A DNA stretch of 64,000 nucleotides from contig NZ_QLLT01000022.1 of NCBI RefSeq assembly GCF_003259315.1, forward strand, positions 1 through 64,000, read 5' to 3'. A program made the translations under genes and the position numbers. The stretch comes from Kitasatospora sp. SolWspMP-SS2h (GTDB lineage: Bacteria > Actinomycetota > Actinomycetes > Streptomycetales > Streptomycetaceae). This document shows, one piece after another, positions 1 through 8,630 of the stretch (position 1 is its first letter; the number at the start of each line of letters is the position of its first letter). Under the pieces are notes generated by a model that made no database searches, was not told where the DNA came from, and was given only the letters and a program-made list of their open reading frames with translations.

Positions 1-57
1 CCGCCCCCGGCCGCGGCGCCCGCCCGTCCCCGTGCAGCTTCCACCCGAACCCGACCT

Positions 58-243
58 TCATCCCGTTCCCTGTTCCACTCGACCGGACCGCCCTGGAGCG
101 GGCCCCGTGACCACATGCTGACGCACCATGATCCCCTGCTCGTTGACGGACAGGCCGTGGACGTGCCTGATGTCCACCCACGCCCAGGAGTGCGCGCACC
201 GGTACCCGGCCGTCGGCGAACGCCGCGAGGGGTCCTGAGGCTG
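58..243 (-). pseudogene. Remnant of the 3' end of an HNH (DUF1524-type) endonuclease gene
   Basis: The minus-strand translation contains AGYRCAHSWAWVDIRHVHGL, preceded by QDPSRRSPT. This resembles the C-terminal tail of secreted actinobacterial HNH endonucleases of the DUF1524 group, which end in a pattern like 'PP..YRC.YA..WV.VK..YGL.VD..E'. The catalytic HNH core expected further upstream is not found in any frame and the N-terminal side is low-complexity, so this looks like a broken 3' fragment. The similarity is from memory of the family, so the call is tentative. Confidence 0.3.
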
Positions 244-338
244 CGCGGCTGCCCGCCCGGGAGCCTGCTGGTCCAGGCAGTGGCGGACAGCGCGGAGCCG
301 GTACGGCCGCTGGGGGCGGGACGCTCTCGACCGAGCCG

Positions 339-655
339 GTGGATCCCTCGAACCGCGGGCCGTTCCGATTCCGGGACCCGGAGGACGCAACCGTCCTGGC
401 CCAGTGGCCCACACCCGGCGACCTCGGGCGCGTGGACGTCGTCGCAGGCACCGGCGTCAGGGAGGACGACTTCCGGGGCGGCGAGCGACTGCCTTCGGGC
501 CCGCGCTTCGACCGTTCACCCTGGTGTGGCACCGCGCCGACACCGCCCGCCGCGCTCTCGCCGGACGCGTCCTGGACCACCGCGGCGGCCTGTCCCGCTT
601 CGGGGAGACCGTGAGCCTCCTGCGCGAGTACGGCGTCGCCGTTGTGCTCCGGTGA
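339..655 (+). pseudogene. Frameshifted coding remnant, unrecognised family
   Basis: From about 339 to 510 one plus-strand frame has protein-like sequence (for example DPEDATVLAQWPTPGDLGRV). From about 513 to the TGA at 653-655 a different frame takes over with excellent third-position GC (FTLVWHRADTARRALAGRVL, ending LLREYGVAVVLR). Joining the two needs a single-base change near position 512. This suggests one gene of roughly 105 codons or more, broken by a frameshift. I do not recognise the family, and a sequencing error is also possible. Confidence 0.25.
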
Positions 656-932
656 GAGAAACGACGGGCGATCCCGGACGCCGGGAAGACGGGCGCCTGA
701 CCGGGCCCCGCCGCTGCGCGCACCGGCCCCGGAACTGCTCCACCACCGCACACCCCTCCCGCCAGCCGGCGAAGGACGGTTCCGACCGGGATGGGAAGGG
801 TGAGGAGAGCGGTCACCACCTGACCGTTCCTGAACGGACGATCGCGCTTCAAGCCAGTTATTGTTCGTCCGCGAGGACTTGCCGGTGGCCGTCCGCCCGA
901 GGACCCGCCCCGCCCGGCGCTAGGGTGGCCCC

Positions 933-1952
933 GTGGCGGACACCCCGACGGCAACGGCCCCCTCCGTCCAAGCCCTGAACGCCATCGTCGACCGCGCCTG
1001 CGAACCGCCCACGGGCGCCTCGCGCGCGAAGCAACTGCGCTGGGTCGCCGGGGAACTGCGCACCGCCCTGGAACGCGGCGCGATCCCGCCGACGGCCGCC
1101 CGCTCCCTGACCGCGCTCCTCGCCCCGGACACCCTCGCCGCCTACCTCACGGCCGCCGAACGGGGCCTGCTGCGACGCAAACCCGCCGCACGACCCGACC
1201 ACGCCTCACCCGCGTCCGTGCGCGTACGCGAGGACTGCCTGCGCATCCTCGGCGTCCAGGCCGGCATCCCCCTCACCCTCCCCGAGCGCGACCGGCCCAA
1301 GGTCACGCTCCGGTCGGTGGTCGCCGCCCGCCCCCGCGGCATCCTCCTCGCCCATCTGGAACACGCCACCCGCCCCGGCCAGGGCGACGCCCGCACCCGC
1401 ATCCTCGCCATCATCGCCACCGTGCTGGACACCGGCTGCCGGGCCGGCGAACTCTGCGCCCTGCGCACCCACGACATCGACCCGCGCCACGGCACGATCC
1501 GGCTCACCCGCCTCCCCCAGCACCGCGACCCCCGCACCCCACCCGTCACCGAGACCCTCCCCCTCTCCGCCACCACCCGCGCCGCGCTGCGCCAGTGGCT
1601 CACCGCCCGCGCCCGCCTCACCGTCCGCGACGCCACCCGACCCCCCGGCCCCGGCAACGAGACCACCGACGCCCTGTGGGTCAGCATCGCCCCCAGCGGC
1701 CACCCCCGCCCCGGCCTCCCCCTCCACTTCCGCGGCCTCGCCCGCGCCTACGCCCGAGCCGTCCACGACCTCAACACCGACATGGCCGGCCAACCCGGCT
1801 GGCACCCCCTCCCCCGCCGCATGGAACCCCTGCGCCGCGCCATCGAACTCCACCCCGCCGACCCCGACGACGCGAATGCCCTCCGCCGCCCACCCGCCCC
1901 TCGTCCGGCGCCGCCAGCTGCCGGACAGGAGCCGTCCAGCCGCCAGAACTGA
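933..1952 (+). CDS. Tyrosine-recombinase-like protein lacking the C-terminal catalytic motif
   Basis: 339 residues. The central part (about residues 160-190) has the box-I pattern of tyrosine recombinases, DTGCRAGELCALRTHDID, including the first catalytic arginine and the following HDID strand. The expected HxLRH box and nucleophilic tyrosine are not visible: the C-terminus runs through GWHPLPRRMEPLRRAI into a Pro/Ala-rich tail. I recall similar integrase-domain proteins of this size in many Streptomyces, so it is probably a conserved non-integrating relative rather than a phage integrase. The GTG start lies 6 nt after a TAGGGT -10-like hexamer (921-926), which suggests a leaderless mRNA. No attachment site was seen. 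Confidence 0.7.
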   Translation: MADTPTATAPSVQALNAIVDRACEPPTGASRAKQLRWVAGELRTALERGAIPPTAARSLTALLAPDTLAAYLTAAERGLLRRKPAARPDHASPASVRVREDCLRILGVQAGIPLTLPERDRPKVTLRSVVAARPRGILLAHLEHATRPGQGDARTRILAIIATVLDTGCRAGELCALRTHDIDPRHGTIRLTRLPQHRDPRTPPVTETLPLSATTRAALRQWLTARARLTVRDATRPPGPGNETTDALWVSIAPSGHPRPGLPLHFRGLARAYARAVHDLNTDMAGQPGWHPLPRRMEPLRRAIELHPADPDDANALRRPPAPRPAPPAAGQEPSSRQN

Positions 1953-1994
1953 AGGCCCCGGAGAACATCCCCACCCGCCGGGAGTGAGGCCGGC

Positions 1995-2393
1995 TCAGTC
2001 CGCCGCCCCATCGAGGTGGTCCTCGTACACCGCGACCTTGTGCCGGACGATGTCCAACGAGCGGTGCAGCTCGGCGAGTCGGTCCAGGACGCGCTGTTCG
2101 TGGGCGCGCAGCAGGGCGAGGCGGTCGGGTTCGGTGCCGGTGCCGGTGCGGGCGAGTTCGGTGTAGCGGCGGATCTCCGGGATCGGCATGCCGGAGGCAC
2201 GCAGGACGGTGCACAGCCGCAGCCACTCCACGTCACCCTCGGTGTAGCGGCGCCGTCCGCCGCCCTCGCGCCGGATCGGGCCGGCCAGGATGCCCTCGCG
2301 CTCGTAGAACCGGAGCGCGTGCACGCTCAGGCCGGTGCGGGCGGCGACCTGGCCGATGCTCAGGGTCGGCGCCGACCCGTCCGGTGATGACAT
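1995..2393 (-). CDS. MerR-family transcriptional regulator
   Basis: 132 residues. The N-terminus has the MerR winged helix: LSIGQVAARTGLSVHALRFY followed by ERxGIL and the basic RRRY wing at about residues 12-52. A coiled-coil dimerisation helix follows (about 85-125, EQRVLDRLAELHRSLDIVRH). No cysteine cluster for metal sensing is present, so the ligand is probably organic. The gene is divergent from the aldo/keto reductase at 2533, and the shared region contains a classic 19-bp-spacer MerR promoter facing the reductase, which is the likely target. The ATG sits 6 nt after a TATGCT hexamer (2400-2405 on the minus strand), consistent with a leaderless transcript. Confidence 0.93.
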   Translation of the reverse strand: MSSPDGSAPTLSIGQVAARTGLSVHALRFYEREGILAGPIRREGGGRRRYTEGDVEWLRLCTVLRASGMPIPEIRRYTELARTGTGTEPDRLALLRAHEQRVLDRLAELHRSLDIVRHKVAVYEDHLDGAAD

Positions 2394-2456
2394 CCGACCA
2401 GCATAGGAGTCCGCCGTCCGGGTCGGCCGGGGAGTTGCCCGGGCCGGTCCGGGGAG

Positions 2457-2487
2457 TTGATCTAGAGCCGACTCCAGCTCCTAGAGT
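2457..2487 (+). promoter_or_regulatory. MerR-type promoter of the aldo/keto reductase gene
   Basis: TTGATC (2457-2462) and TAGAGT (2482-2487) are separated by exactly 19 bp, the over-long spacer typical of MerR-activated promoters. The spacer carries an imperfect inverted repeat (TAGAGC ... GCTCcTA), the expected operator for a MerR dimer. It faces the reductase and lies next to the divergent merR gene. Confidence 0.8.
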
Positions 2488-2532
2488 GGCCGGCGGCGCG
2501 CCCGCAGCGGACGCACGGAAGGGGAACACGTC

Positions 2533-3585
2533 ATGCGTTACCGGACTCTCGGCGGCACCGGCATCGAGGTGAGCACGCACTGCCTGGGCACCATGATGCT
2601 CGGCTCGGTCGGCAACCCGGACCACCGGGAAGGCGCCCGGATCGTGCACACCGCGCTGGACGCCGGGATCAACTTCGTCGACACCGCCGACATGTACTCG
2701 GCGGGCGAGTCCGAGGAGATCGTCGGCAAGGCGCTGGAGGGGCGGCGCGACGAGGTGGTGCTGGCCACCAAGGTGCACTTCCCGATGGGCGAGGGGCCCA
2801 ACCGCGGCGGCAACTCGCGACGGTGGATCCTGCGCGCGGTGGAGGACAGCCTGCGGCGGCTGCGCACCGACTGGATCGACCTCTACCAGGTGCACCGGCC
2901 CGACCACCGCACGGACGTCGAGGAGACCCTGGCGGTGCTCGACGACCTGGTCCGGCAGGGCAAGATCCGGGCGTTCGGCTGCTCGACCTTCCCGGCCGCC
3001 GAGATCGTCGAGGCGCACTGGGCGTCCGAGCGCCGCGCGCTGCCCCGGTTCCGGACCGAGCAGCCGCCGTACTCGCTGCTGGCCCGCGGCATCGAGGCCA
3101 CCGTGCTGCCGGTCGCCCGCCGCCACCGGATGGGCGTGCTCACCTGGGCGCCGCTCGCCTCGGGCTTCCTGACCGGCCGCTACCGCAAGGACGGGCCGGT
3201 CGACCTGGGCAGCGGGCGGGCCGCGCTGACCCCGCACCGCTTCGACCCGGCGCTCCCGGAGAACGCCCGCAAGCTCGATGCCGTCGAACGGTTCGTCGCG
3301 CTCGCCGACGACCTCGGCTGCACGCTGCCCGAACTCGCCGTCGCCTTCCCGCTGGCGCACCCCGACGTCACCTCGGTGATCCTCGGCCCCCGGACGGTCG
3401 AGCAGCTCACCGGCCTGCTCGGCGGAGCCGCGCTGACCTTGGACGACGCCGCCCTGGACCGGATCGACGCGATCGTCCCGCCCGGCACCGACCTCTACCG
3501 GGCGGACGGCGCCTGGCGGTCCCCCGCCCTCGACCCGGCCGCCCTGCGCCGCCCCGTCGCCGACCGCGCCGGGGCGGACGCCTGA
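2533..3585 (+). CDS. Aldo/keto reductase
   Basis: 350 residues, a TIM-barrel NAD(P)H-dependent oxidoreductase. The catalytic tetrad is visible: FVDTADMY (Asp and Tyr), LATKVHF (Lys) and LYQVHRPD (His). The C-terminal cofactor-binding pattern SVILGPRTVEQL is intact. The ATG is preceded by a purine-rich GGAAGGGG site. It is divergent from a MerR regulator and transcribed from a MerR-type promoter, so it is probably induced by a small molecule; the substrate cannot be read from sequence. The stop codon lies in a short tandem run of cctgacg units. Confidence 0.92.
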   Translation: MRYRTLGGTGIEVSTHCLGTMMLGSVGNPDHREGARIVHTALDAGINFVDTADMYSAGESEEIVGKALEGRRDEVVLATKVHFPMGEGPNRGGNSRRWILRAVEDSLRRLRTDWIDLYQVHRPDHRTDVEETLAVLDDLVRQGKIRAFGCSTFPAAEIVEAHWASERRALPRFRTEQPPYSLLARGIEATVLPVARRHRMGVLTWAPLASGFLTGRYRKDGPVDLGSGRAALTPHRFDPALPENARKLDAVERFVALADDLGCTLPELAVAFPLAHPDVTSVILGPRTVEQLTGLLGGAALTLDDAALDRIDAIVPPGTDLYRADGAWRSPALDPAALRRPVADRAGADA

Positions 3586-3633
3586 CGCCTGACGCCTGAC
3601 GCCGAGAGCCCGCCCGTCGGCCGGCCGGCCGGT

Positions 3634-5484
3634 TCAGCCCCCGGCCGGCAGGCGGCCCTGTAGGGTGCGGGACAACTCGGCGATGCAGTCCGCGAGTTGG
3701 CGGTCGGAGAGCCGGGCCGGGTCGCCGCCGCAGCCGACCGGTGCCGTGGAGGGCTGCGGCGCGGGCGTCGCCGGAGCGGGGGCCGGAGCCGTGGGTGTCG
3801 CCGCCGGATCGGGCTGCGGCTGCGGCTGGGCGCCGGGCGGGGTGACGGCACCCTTGAGGGAGACCAGGTTGGGGGTGACGGTGGCGTCGCCCGAGAGGTC
3901 GATGTAGTCCTGGGTCTGCCCGTTGAAGTCGACGAAGCCGCGCCACATGTCCCGGCCGAACGGGATGATCTCCTGGAGCGCGCCGCCCTCGCCCGCGCTG
4001 ATGGTGACCGAGGTCCGCTGGGCCATGTACGAGACCATCCGGCTGGCCAGCACGTCCAGGTTGACCGACGGGGCGTCGTCGGCCCGGACGTACACGTGCA
4101 GGTCGTTGAGGCCGTCGCCGACCCGGTCGGCCTGGAGGACCGCGAAGGCGACCACCAGTTGCGAGGAGCTGTCCCGGGGCACCAGCGGCGTCACGTAGTA
4201 CAGGTGGCCGTCGGCCTTCGAGCGGAGCAGGAACTCGCCGGGGTTGGTGGCGTTCGCGGCGGCCGCGGTGTGGTCGTAGCCGAAGCCGCGGTCGTCCTTG
4301 GCGCCGCGCCCGCCGAGCCACTGCACCTCGTGGATCTGCGAGCGGACCACCGAGGCCGGGTAGACCGCGCCGGGCAGGTCGCCGGGGGCCGCGGTGGGCC
4401 GGTGGGCGAGGTCGGGGCGGCCGTCGGCGGAGCCCCTGAGCACCAGGACGCCGGCCGGGGCGAGCACCGTGCGCCGCTTCCAACCGGTCTGCCTGGCCAC
4501 CGAGATGACGATCACGGGCCGGGCGGTGCGGACGTCCGGGCCGTCGCAGTAGCCCCAGACGTCCTGGTCGCTGTAGACCAGGTCGGGGAAGCGCTCGGCG
4601 AGCAGGTTGCGCAGGCTGACCGCGCCCGTCCCGCCGAAGGCCCGGTCGAAGGCGTGGTCGCCGCCGAAGGCGCAGGAGGTGACGGAGTTGGAGCCGCCGT
4701 CCCAGACCGCGACGCCCTCCATCGGCTGCTCGCCGGAGCCGTCCAGCACGGCCGTCCACACCCCGGCGCCGCCCGCCCGCGCCCCGTCCGCACCGCCCGT
4801 CGCGGCACCGGGCAGGTAGTGCAGGCTGTGGTTCAGCAGGTGGACGCCGGAGGTCAGGCCCGCGCTGTCGGTGAGCGCCTTGGTGGCGGCGGCGTAGGAC
4901 GCGGTGCGGGCCTCGAAGTCGAAGTCCGGCATCGGGGCGGTCTTGACGCAGGCCGGGACGTCCGAGGTGCCGACCAGGTCGCAGCGCGCGCCGTCGCCGG
5001 GGCGGCTGTGCTCGGTGACCGGGAGCACCGAGCGCGGGGTGGCCGCGCCGCCCGCCGGGACGTCCAGGACGGTGGAGCGGGCGTAGAACCGGCCCGCGTC
5101 CTTGTCGTCGTCCCACAGGCCGGTGCCCGCGCGCACCAGCGAGCCGAGCACCGCCAGCACCACCGCGGCCGTCGCCAGCCGGACCCACCGGTCGCGCAGG
5201 CCCGCCCCGGACTCCCCGGCCGCGTACCGGAGCGCCACCCCGGTGCCGCCCAGGCCGATCGCGAGCCAGAACCAGAACAGCGGCGCGGCGTCCATCGGGC
5301 CGCCGTGCGGGAAGAACAGGCGCTCGACCAGCAGCAGGTAGCTCTGGTCCTGCTGGCCGAAGCCGCCGAACAGGACGTGCTTGACCACCCGGGTCAGCAC
5401 CGCCAGCAGCGGCATCCACAGCCACCAGACGGCCACCCGGACCAGGGCGTCCCGCGCCGCGTGGCGGCCCCGTGCACTCGTCAT
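3634..5484 (-). CDS. Membrane protein with a large extracytoplasmic domain, function unknown
   Basis: 616 residues. Three hydrophobic segments lie in the first 115 residues (about 12-35, 62-82 and 92-112). A long, presumably extracytoplasmic, domain of about 430 residues follows with scattered cysteines (RCDLVGTSDVPACV; SCAFGGDHAF; GYCDGPD). Then come a Pro/Ala/Gln-rich spacer (about 545-585) and a short C-terminal segment beginning CGGDPARLSDRQLADCIAEL that looks like a small helical hairpin. I do not recognise the family. The start chosen (ATG, MTSARGRHAARD) is the first that directly precedes the hydrophobic region. The gene stands alone between the aldo/keto reductase (convergent) and the sulfonate operon. 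Confidence 0.8.
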   Translation of the reverse strand: MTSARGRHAARDALVRVAVWWLWMPLLAVLTRVVKHVLFGGFGQQDQSYLLLVERLFFPHGGPMDAAPLFWFWLAIGLGGTGVALRYAAGESGAGLRDRWVRLATAAVVLAVLGSLVRAGTGLWDDDKDAGRFYARSTVLDVPAGGAATPRSVLPVTEHSRPGDGARCDLVGTSDVPACVKTAPMPDFDFEARTASYAAATKALTDSAGLTSGVHLLNHSLHYLPGAATGGADGARAGGAGVWTAVLDGSGEQPMEGVAVWDGGSNSVTSCAFGGDHAFDRAFGGTGAVSLRNLLAERFPDLVYSDQDVWGYCDGPDVRTARPVIVISVARQTGWKRRTVLAPAGVLVLRGSADGRPDLAHRPTAAPGDLPGAVYPASVVRSQIHEVQWLGGRGAKDDRGFGYDHTAAAANATNPGEFLLRSKADGHLYYVTPLVPRDSSSQLVVAFAVLQADRVGDGLNDLHVYVRADDAPSVNLDVLASRMVSYMAQRTSVTISAGEGGALQEIIPFGRDMWRGFVDFNGQTQDYIDLSGDATVTPNLVSLKGAVTPPGAQPQPQPDPAATPTAPAPAPATPAPQPSTAPVGCGGDPARLSDRQLADCIAELSRTLQGRLPAGG

Positions 5485-5677
5485 CCCGCTCCCCCGTCCC
5501 CGACCCGCTCCGCAGCGCGGGCCCCCCTGGTCCATCGTTCCCGCCCCGCCCGCCCGGCAAGCCTGCGGGGCGGCCGGACGGCCGGACGGCCGGGCGGACG
5601 GGCGGACGGGCGGCCGGGCGGCCGGACCGGGCGCCGCCGTGGCCCCCGGTCCTCGGCCGTTGCCGGACACACTGGCA

Positions 5678-5690
5678 TGACGGTCTGTCA
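5678..5690. repeat. Degenerate copy of the CTGACGG-N-CCGTCAG palindrome
   Basis: TGACGGTCTGTCA, one mismatch from a perfect palindrome. It overlaps the stop codon of the ABC ATPase gene. Better copies of the same motif lie at 16793-16807 and 28493-28509. Confidence 0.4.
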
Positions 5691-6614
5691 GGCAGCCCCG
5701 GCGGCCTCCCGCAGGGTGCGGGAGAGCGTGCCGCGCAGGTGGGCGAACGCGGGGGTGCCGCGCAGCGCGGCGGGGTCGGTGGCGCTGTCGCGGGGCAGGT
5801 CGACGGGCAGGTCGGCGACCACCCGGCCCGGGTCGGCGGCCATCACCAGGACCCGGGAGCCGAGCAGCACCGCCTCGTCCACCGAGTGCGTGACGAACAG
5901 CACGGCGGTGCCGGCCCGGGCGGTGAGGGTGCGCAGTTCCTCCTGGAGGCGTTCGCGAGTGAGCGCGTCCAGGGCGGCGAACGGCTCGTCGAGCAGCAGC
6001 AGCCGGGGCCGGCCGGCCAGCGCCCGGGCGATGGCGACCCGCTGCTGCTGGCCGCCGGACAACTCCCAGGTGCGCCGCCCGGCGTAGCCGGACAGGCCGA
6101 CCAGGTCGAGCAACTCGGCGGTACGGGCGGCCCGTTCGGCCCGGGGCAGGCCGTGCCGGGCGAGCACGAAGGCCAGGTTGCCGCCGACGGTGCGCCACGG
6201 GAACAGCCGCGGCTGCTGGAACACCAGCCCGGTGCCGCGCCCGGGCCGGGGCGGCGCGCCGTGCACCAGCGCACCGCCCTCGACGGCCGGTTCGAACCCG
6301 GCGACCACCCGCAGCAGGGTGGTCTTGCCGCAGCCGGACGGGCCGACCAGGACGACGAACTCCCCCTCCGCGACGGTCAGCGAGACGTCGTGGACGGCGG
6401 TCACCTCCCGCCCGGCCCGCCGCCGGCCCCGGGTACCGCCGTACCGGACCGTGATCCGGTCCAACGCGACTGCGGGGGACGCGCGTTCGGCCACCTCGAC
6501 CGCCTCGACCGCCTCGCCCGCCTCGTCCGCCTCGCCTGCCTTACGCATCTCGGCCGCCCCGGTCAGTGGTCCGGGCGCCCCGGTCGGCGGTCCGGGCGCC
6601 TCAGCCGGTGACAC
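5688..6614 (-). CDS. ssuB: Sulfonate/taurine ABC transporter ATP-binding protein
   Basis: 308 residues. Walker A is GPSGCGKTT, the signature LSGGQQQR, Walker B LLLLDEP and the switch histidine sits in VTHSVDEA, in the order and spacing of the SsuB/TauB/NrtD family. The GTG start at 6614 lies inside the end of the binding-protein gene (14-nt overlap), implying coupling. The first ~45 residues are low-complexity (many Ala, Glu, Val), so translation may begin at a later codon such as the Met of MRKAGEADEA. It should energise import through the permease encoded two genes upstream. Confidence 0.92.
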   Translation of the reverse strand: MSPAEAPGPPTGAPGPLTGAAEMRKAGEADEAGEAVEAVEVAERASPAVALDRITVRYGGTRGRRRAGREVTAVHDVSLTVAEGEFVVLVGPSGCGKTTLLRVVAGFEPAVEGGALVHGAPPRPGRGTGLVFQQPRLFPWRTVGGNLAFVLARHGLPRAERAARTAELLDLVGLSGYAGRRTWELSGGQQQRVAIARALAGRPRLLLLDEPFAALDALTRERLQEELRTLTARAGTAVLFVTHSVDEAVLLGSRVLVMAADPGRVVADLPVDLPRDSATDPAALRGTPAFAHLRGTLSRTLREAAGAA

Positions 6615-7647
6615 GGGCCAGCTCCTCCACGGCCAGTGCCTTGGCGAACACCGAGGCGTCGGGCACCGCGTCGATCTTCTGCTGGCCCTTCAGGAACACC
6701 GCGGCGTCGTGCAGGTTGTCGGCGAGCCTGCCGGGCGCGCCGGGCTTGCCCAGGTAGTCGGGGCCGGCCTGTTCGGCGGCGGTGAGCAGGACGAGCTGCT
6801 TGAGCTGGGCGAGCGCGTCGGCGGGGCTGAGGTTGAGCTCCTTGGCGATCGAGGCGGCGGCCTGCCCGGGGTCGCTCTTGGCGAGCGCGACGGCCTGGTC
6901 CTCGGCCTTGAGCCAGGCGGTGACGATCTCGGGGTGGGCCTGGGCGAAGGCGTTCGTGACCACGCCGAGGTCGGCGGTGCGCTTGCCCTGGTCGGCGAGC
7001 TGGCGGCTGGTCACCAGCACCTTGCCGTCCTTCTCCAGCTCGGTGAGGGTGGGCGTCCAGGTGTAGGCGGCGTCGATGTCGCCGCGCTTCCAGGCGGCCA
7101 GCGCGTCCTGCGGCTGGAGGTCGATGACGTTCACCTTCGCCGGGTCGACGCCGGCCGCCTGGAGGGCGGCCAGCAGCGAGTAGTGCGAGGTGGAGCCGAA
7201 CGGGGTGGCGACCTTCTTGCCGACCAGCTGCTCCACCGAGGTGATGCCGCCGCGGGCGACCAGCGCCTCGTTCTCGCCGATCAGGTCGTGCACCCAGAGC
7301 ACCTTGTACGGGATGTTCAGCGGCGCGGCCAGGCCCTTGGTGACGGGGCTGGACCCGGCCAGGCCGAAGTCGACCGAGCCGGCCAGGACGGCGGTGTTGA
7401 CGTCGCCGCCGGAGTCGAACTTCACCCACTTGACGTCGGCGTCGGGCAGCGCCTGCTCCAGCAGCCGCCTGTCCTTCACCACCAGGTCGGCGTTGGGTAT
7501 CTCCTGGTAGGCGATCCGGACGGTGGTTCTGCCCTTGCCGTCGGCGCTGCCGGAGCCGGAGCTGGAGCAGGCGGTGGCGGCGGCGGTCAGCAGCACGGCC
7601 GCCGCGGCGGCGGTGGCGCGCAGGACGGTACGGCGGTTCTCGGGCAT
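6601..7647 (-). CDS. ssuA: Sulfonate/taurine-binding lipoprotein of an ABC transporter
   Basis: 348 residues. A lipoprotein signal peptide ends in LTAAATAC, with Cys about residue 27 as the acylated position. The mature protein closely follows the TauA/SsuA pattern: VRIAYQEIPNADLVV, KFDSGGDVNTAVLAGSVDFG, LAGSSPVTKGLA, LIGENEALV, AWKRGDIDAAYTWTPTLTEL and LEKDGKVL. An AAGGGAG site precedes the ATG. Several motifs are closer to TauA than to SsuA, so taurine is a plausible ligand, but the adjacent SsuD-type monooxygenase argues for a wider range of alkanesulfonates. It sits between the permease and ATPase genes of the same system. Confidence 0.9.
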   Translation of the reverse strand: MPENRRTVLRATAAAAAVLLTAAATACSSSGSGSADGKGRTTVRIAYQEIPNADLVVKDRRLLEQALPDADVKWVKFDSGGDVNTAVLAGSVDFGLAGSSPVTKGLAAPLNIPYKVLWVHDLIGENEALVARGGITSVEQLVGKKVATPFGSTSHYSLLAALQAAGVDPAKVNVIDLQPQDALAAWKRGDIDAAYTWTPTLTELEKDGKVLVTSRQLADQGKRTADLGVVTNAFAQAHPEIVTAWLKAEDQAVALAKSDPGQAAASIAKELNLSPADALAQLKQLVLLTAAEQAGPDYLGKPGAPGRLADNLHDAAVFLKGQQKIDAVPDASVFAKALAVEELARVTG

Positions 7648-7685
7648 GGCGGACTCCCTTGGTAGGAAAGAGGATTGACGAAGGG

Positions 7686-8630
7686 TCAGGCGCGTCCGCG
7701 CCAGGGCACGGCGAGCCGTTCGACGGCCTTGAGCAGGCCGTCCAGGACGATGCCGGACAGGCCGATGGTGATGATTCCGGCGAGCACGACGGCGGTCTGG
7801 TTGTAGCGCTGGGCGTCGCGGATCATGCCGCCGATGCCGGGCACCCCGTTGATGGTCTCGGCGGCCACCACCGAGGTGTACGCGACGCCGACGGCGATCC
7901 GCACCCCGGTGAGGATCTCGGGCAGCGCGGCGGGCAGCACCACCCCGCCCAGCAGCGACCAGCGGCCCGCGCCGAGCGCCCGGGCGGCCTCCAGCAGGTC
8001 GCCGGGCACGCCGCGCACGGCGGCCGCGGTGGCGGCGGCGACCGGCGGCAGCGCGGCGATCAGCAGCAGCCAGACCTTGGGCGACTCGTCGATGCCGAAC
8101 CAGATCACCAGCAGGCTCAGGTAGGCCAGCGGCGGCAGGGTGCGCAGGAAGGTGACGGCGGGCTCCAGCACCACCGCGACCGGGCGCAGGGTGCCGATCG
8201 CCAGGCCGAGCGCGGTGCCGAACAGGACCGCCCAGCCGGTGCCCTGGGCGATCCGGCGCAGGCTGGCGGCGAGGTGCTCGCCCAGCAGGTGGCCGCTGTA
8301 GCCGCGGACGCCGTCGTGGACGGTGGAGGCGAGCACGAACTGGTGCCACACCTCGCCCGGGGAGGGCACCAACGCCCTCGGCCACACCTGGAGTTGGACG
8401 ACGAGCTGCCAGCCGGCCAGCAGCGCGGCGAGCGCCAGGGCGCGCAGCGCCGTCCAGCGCAGCGCCTCGACCACCCGGCCCCGGGAGGCCCCGGCCCGCA
8501 CGCCCACCGTACCCGTCGCGCCCGTCACGCCTGCCGTACCCGCCGTACCCGTCACGCCCGCCGTACCGGCCTTCGCGCCGGTCGTCGTACCGGTACCGGT
8601 ACCGGCACCCGCACCCGTGGCCGCGCTCAT
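7686..8630 (-). CDS. ssuC: Sulfonate ABC transporter permease
   Basis: 314 residues with about six membrane segments from residue 60 onward. The family's cytoplasmic EAA-like loop is visible as EAARALGAGRWSLLGGVVLP, and the characteristic TSVVAAETINGVPGIGGMI follows. The first ~50 residues are an unusual Gly/Thr/Ala/Val repeat (GTAGVTGTAGTAGVTG) encoded by short tandem repeats, and are probably a dispensable cytoplasmic extension. The ATG overlaps the stop of the monooxygenase gene by 4 nt (ATGA), so the two are translationally coupled. Confidence 0.92.
   Translation of the reverse strand: MSAATGAGAGTGTGTTTGAKAGTAGVTGTAGTAGVTGATGTVGVRAGASRGRVVEALRWTALRALALAALLAGWQLVVQLQVWPRALVPSPGEVWHQFVLASTVHDGVRGYSGHLLGEHLAASLRRIAQGTGWAVLFGTALGLAIGTLRPVAVVLEPAVTFLRTLPPLAYLSLLVIWFGIDESPKVWLLLIAALPPVAAATAAAVRGVPGDLLEAARALGAGRWSLLGGVVLPAALPEILTGVRIAVGVAYTSVVAAETINGVPGIGGMIRDAQRYNQTAVVLAGIITIGLSGIVLDGLLKAVERLAVPWRGRA

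Larger units (their letters stand above)
1..932. other. Gene-poor left edge with decayed coding fragments
   Basis: No intact gene is convincing here. Open frames exist on both strands, but most are GC-driven and have arginine/proline-rich, low-complexity translations. Two short stretches look like real protein: one on the minus strand (58-243) and one on the plus strand (339-655), both described separately. The segment reads as degraded DNA next to the recombinase-like gene at 933. Confidence 0.5.

Noticed and set aside
933-1952. Active phage or plasmid integrase
   Set aside because: The HxLRH box and nucleophilic Tyr are not found, and no flanking att sites or tRNA gene is visible.
3697-6087. 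A 796-codon plus-strand frame
   Set aside because: Mirror of the minus-strand membrane protein and ABC ATPase genes; low-complexity translation and no motifs.
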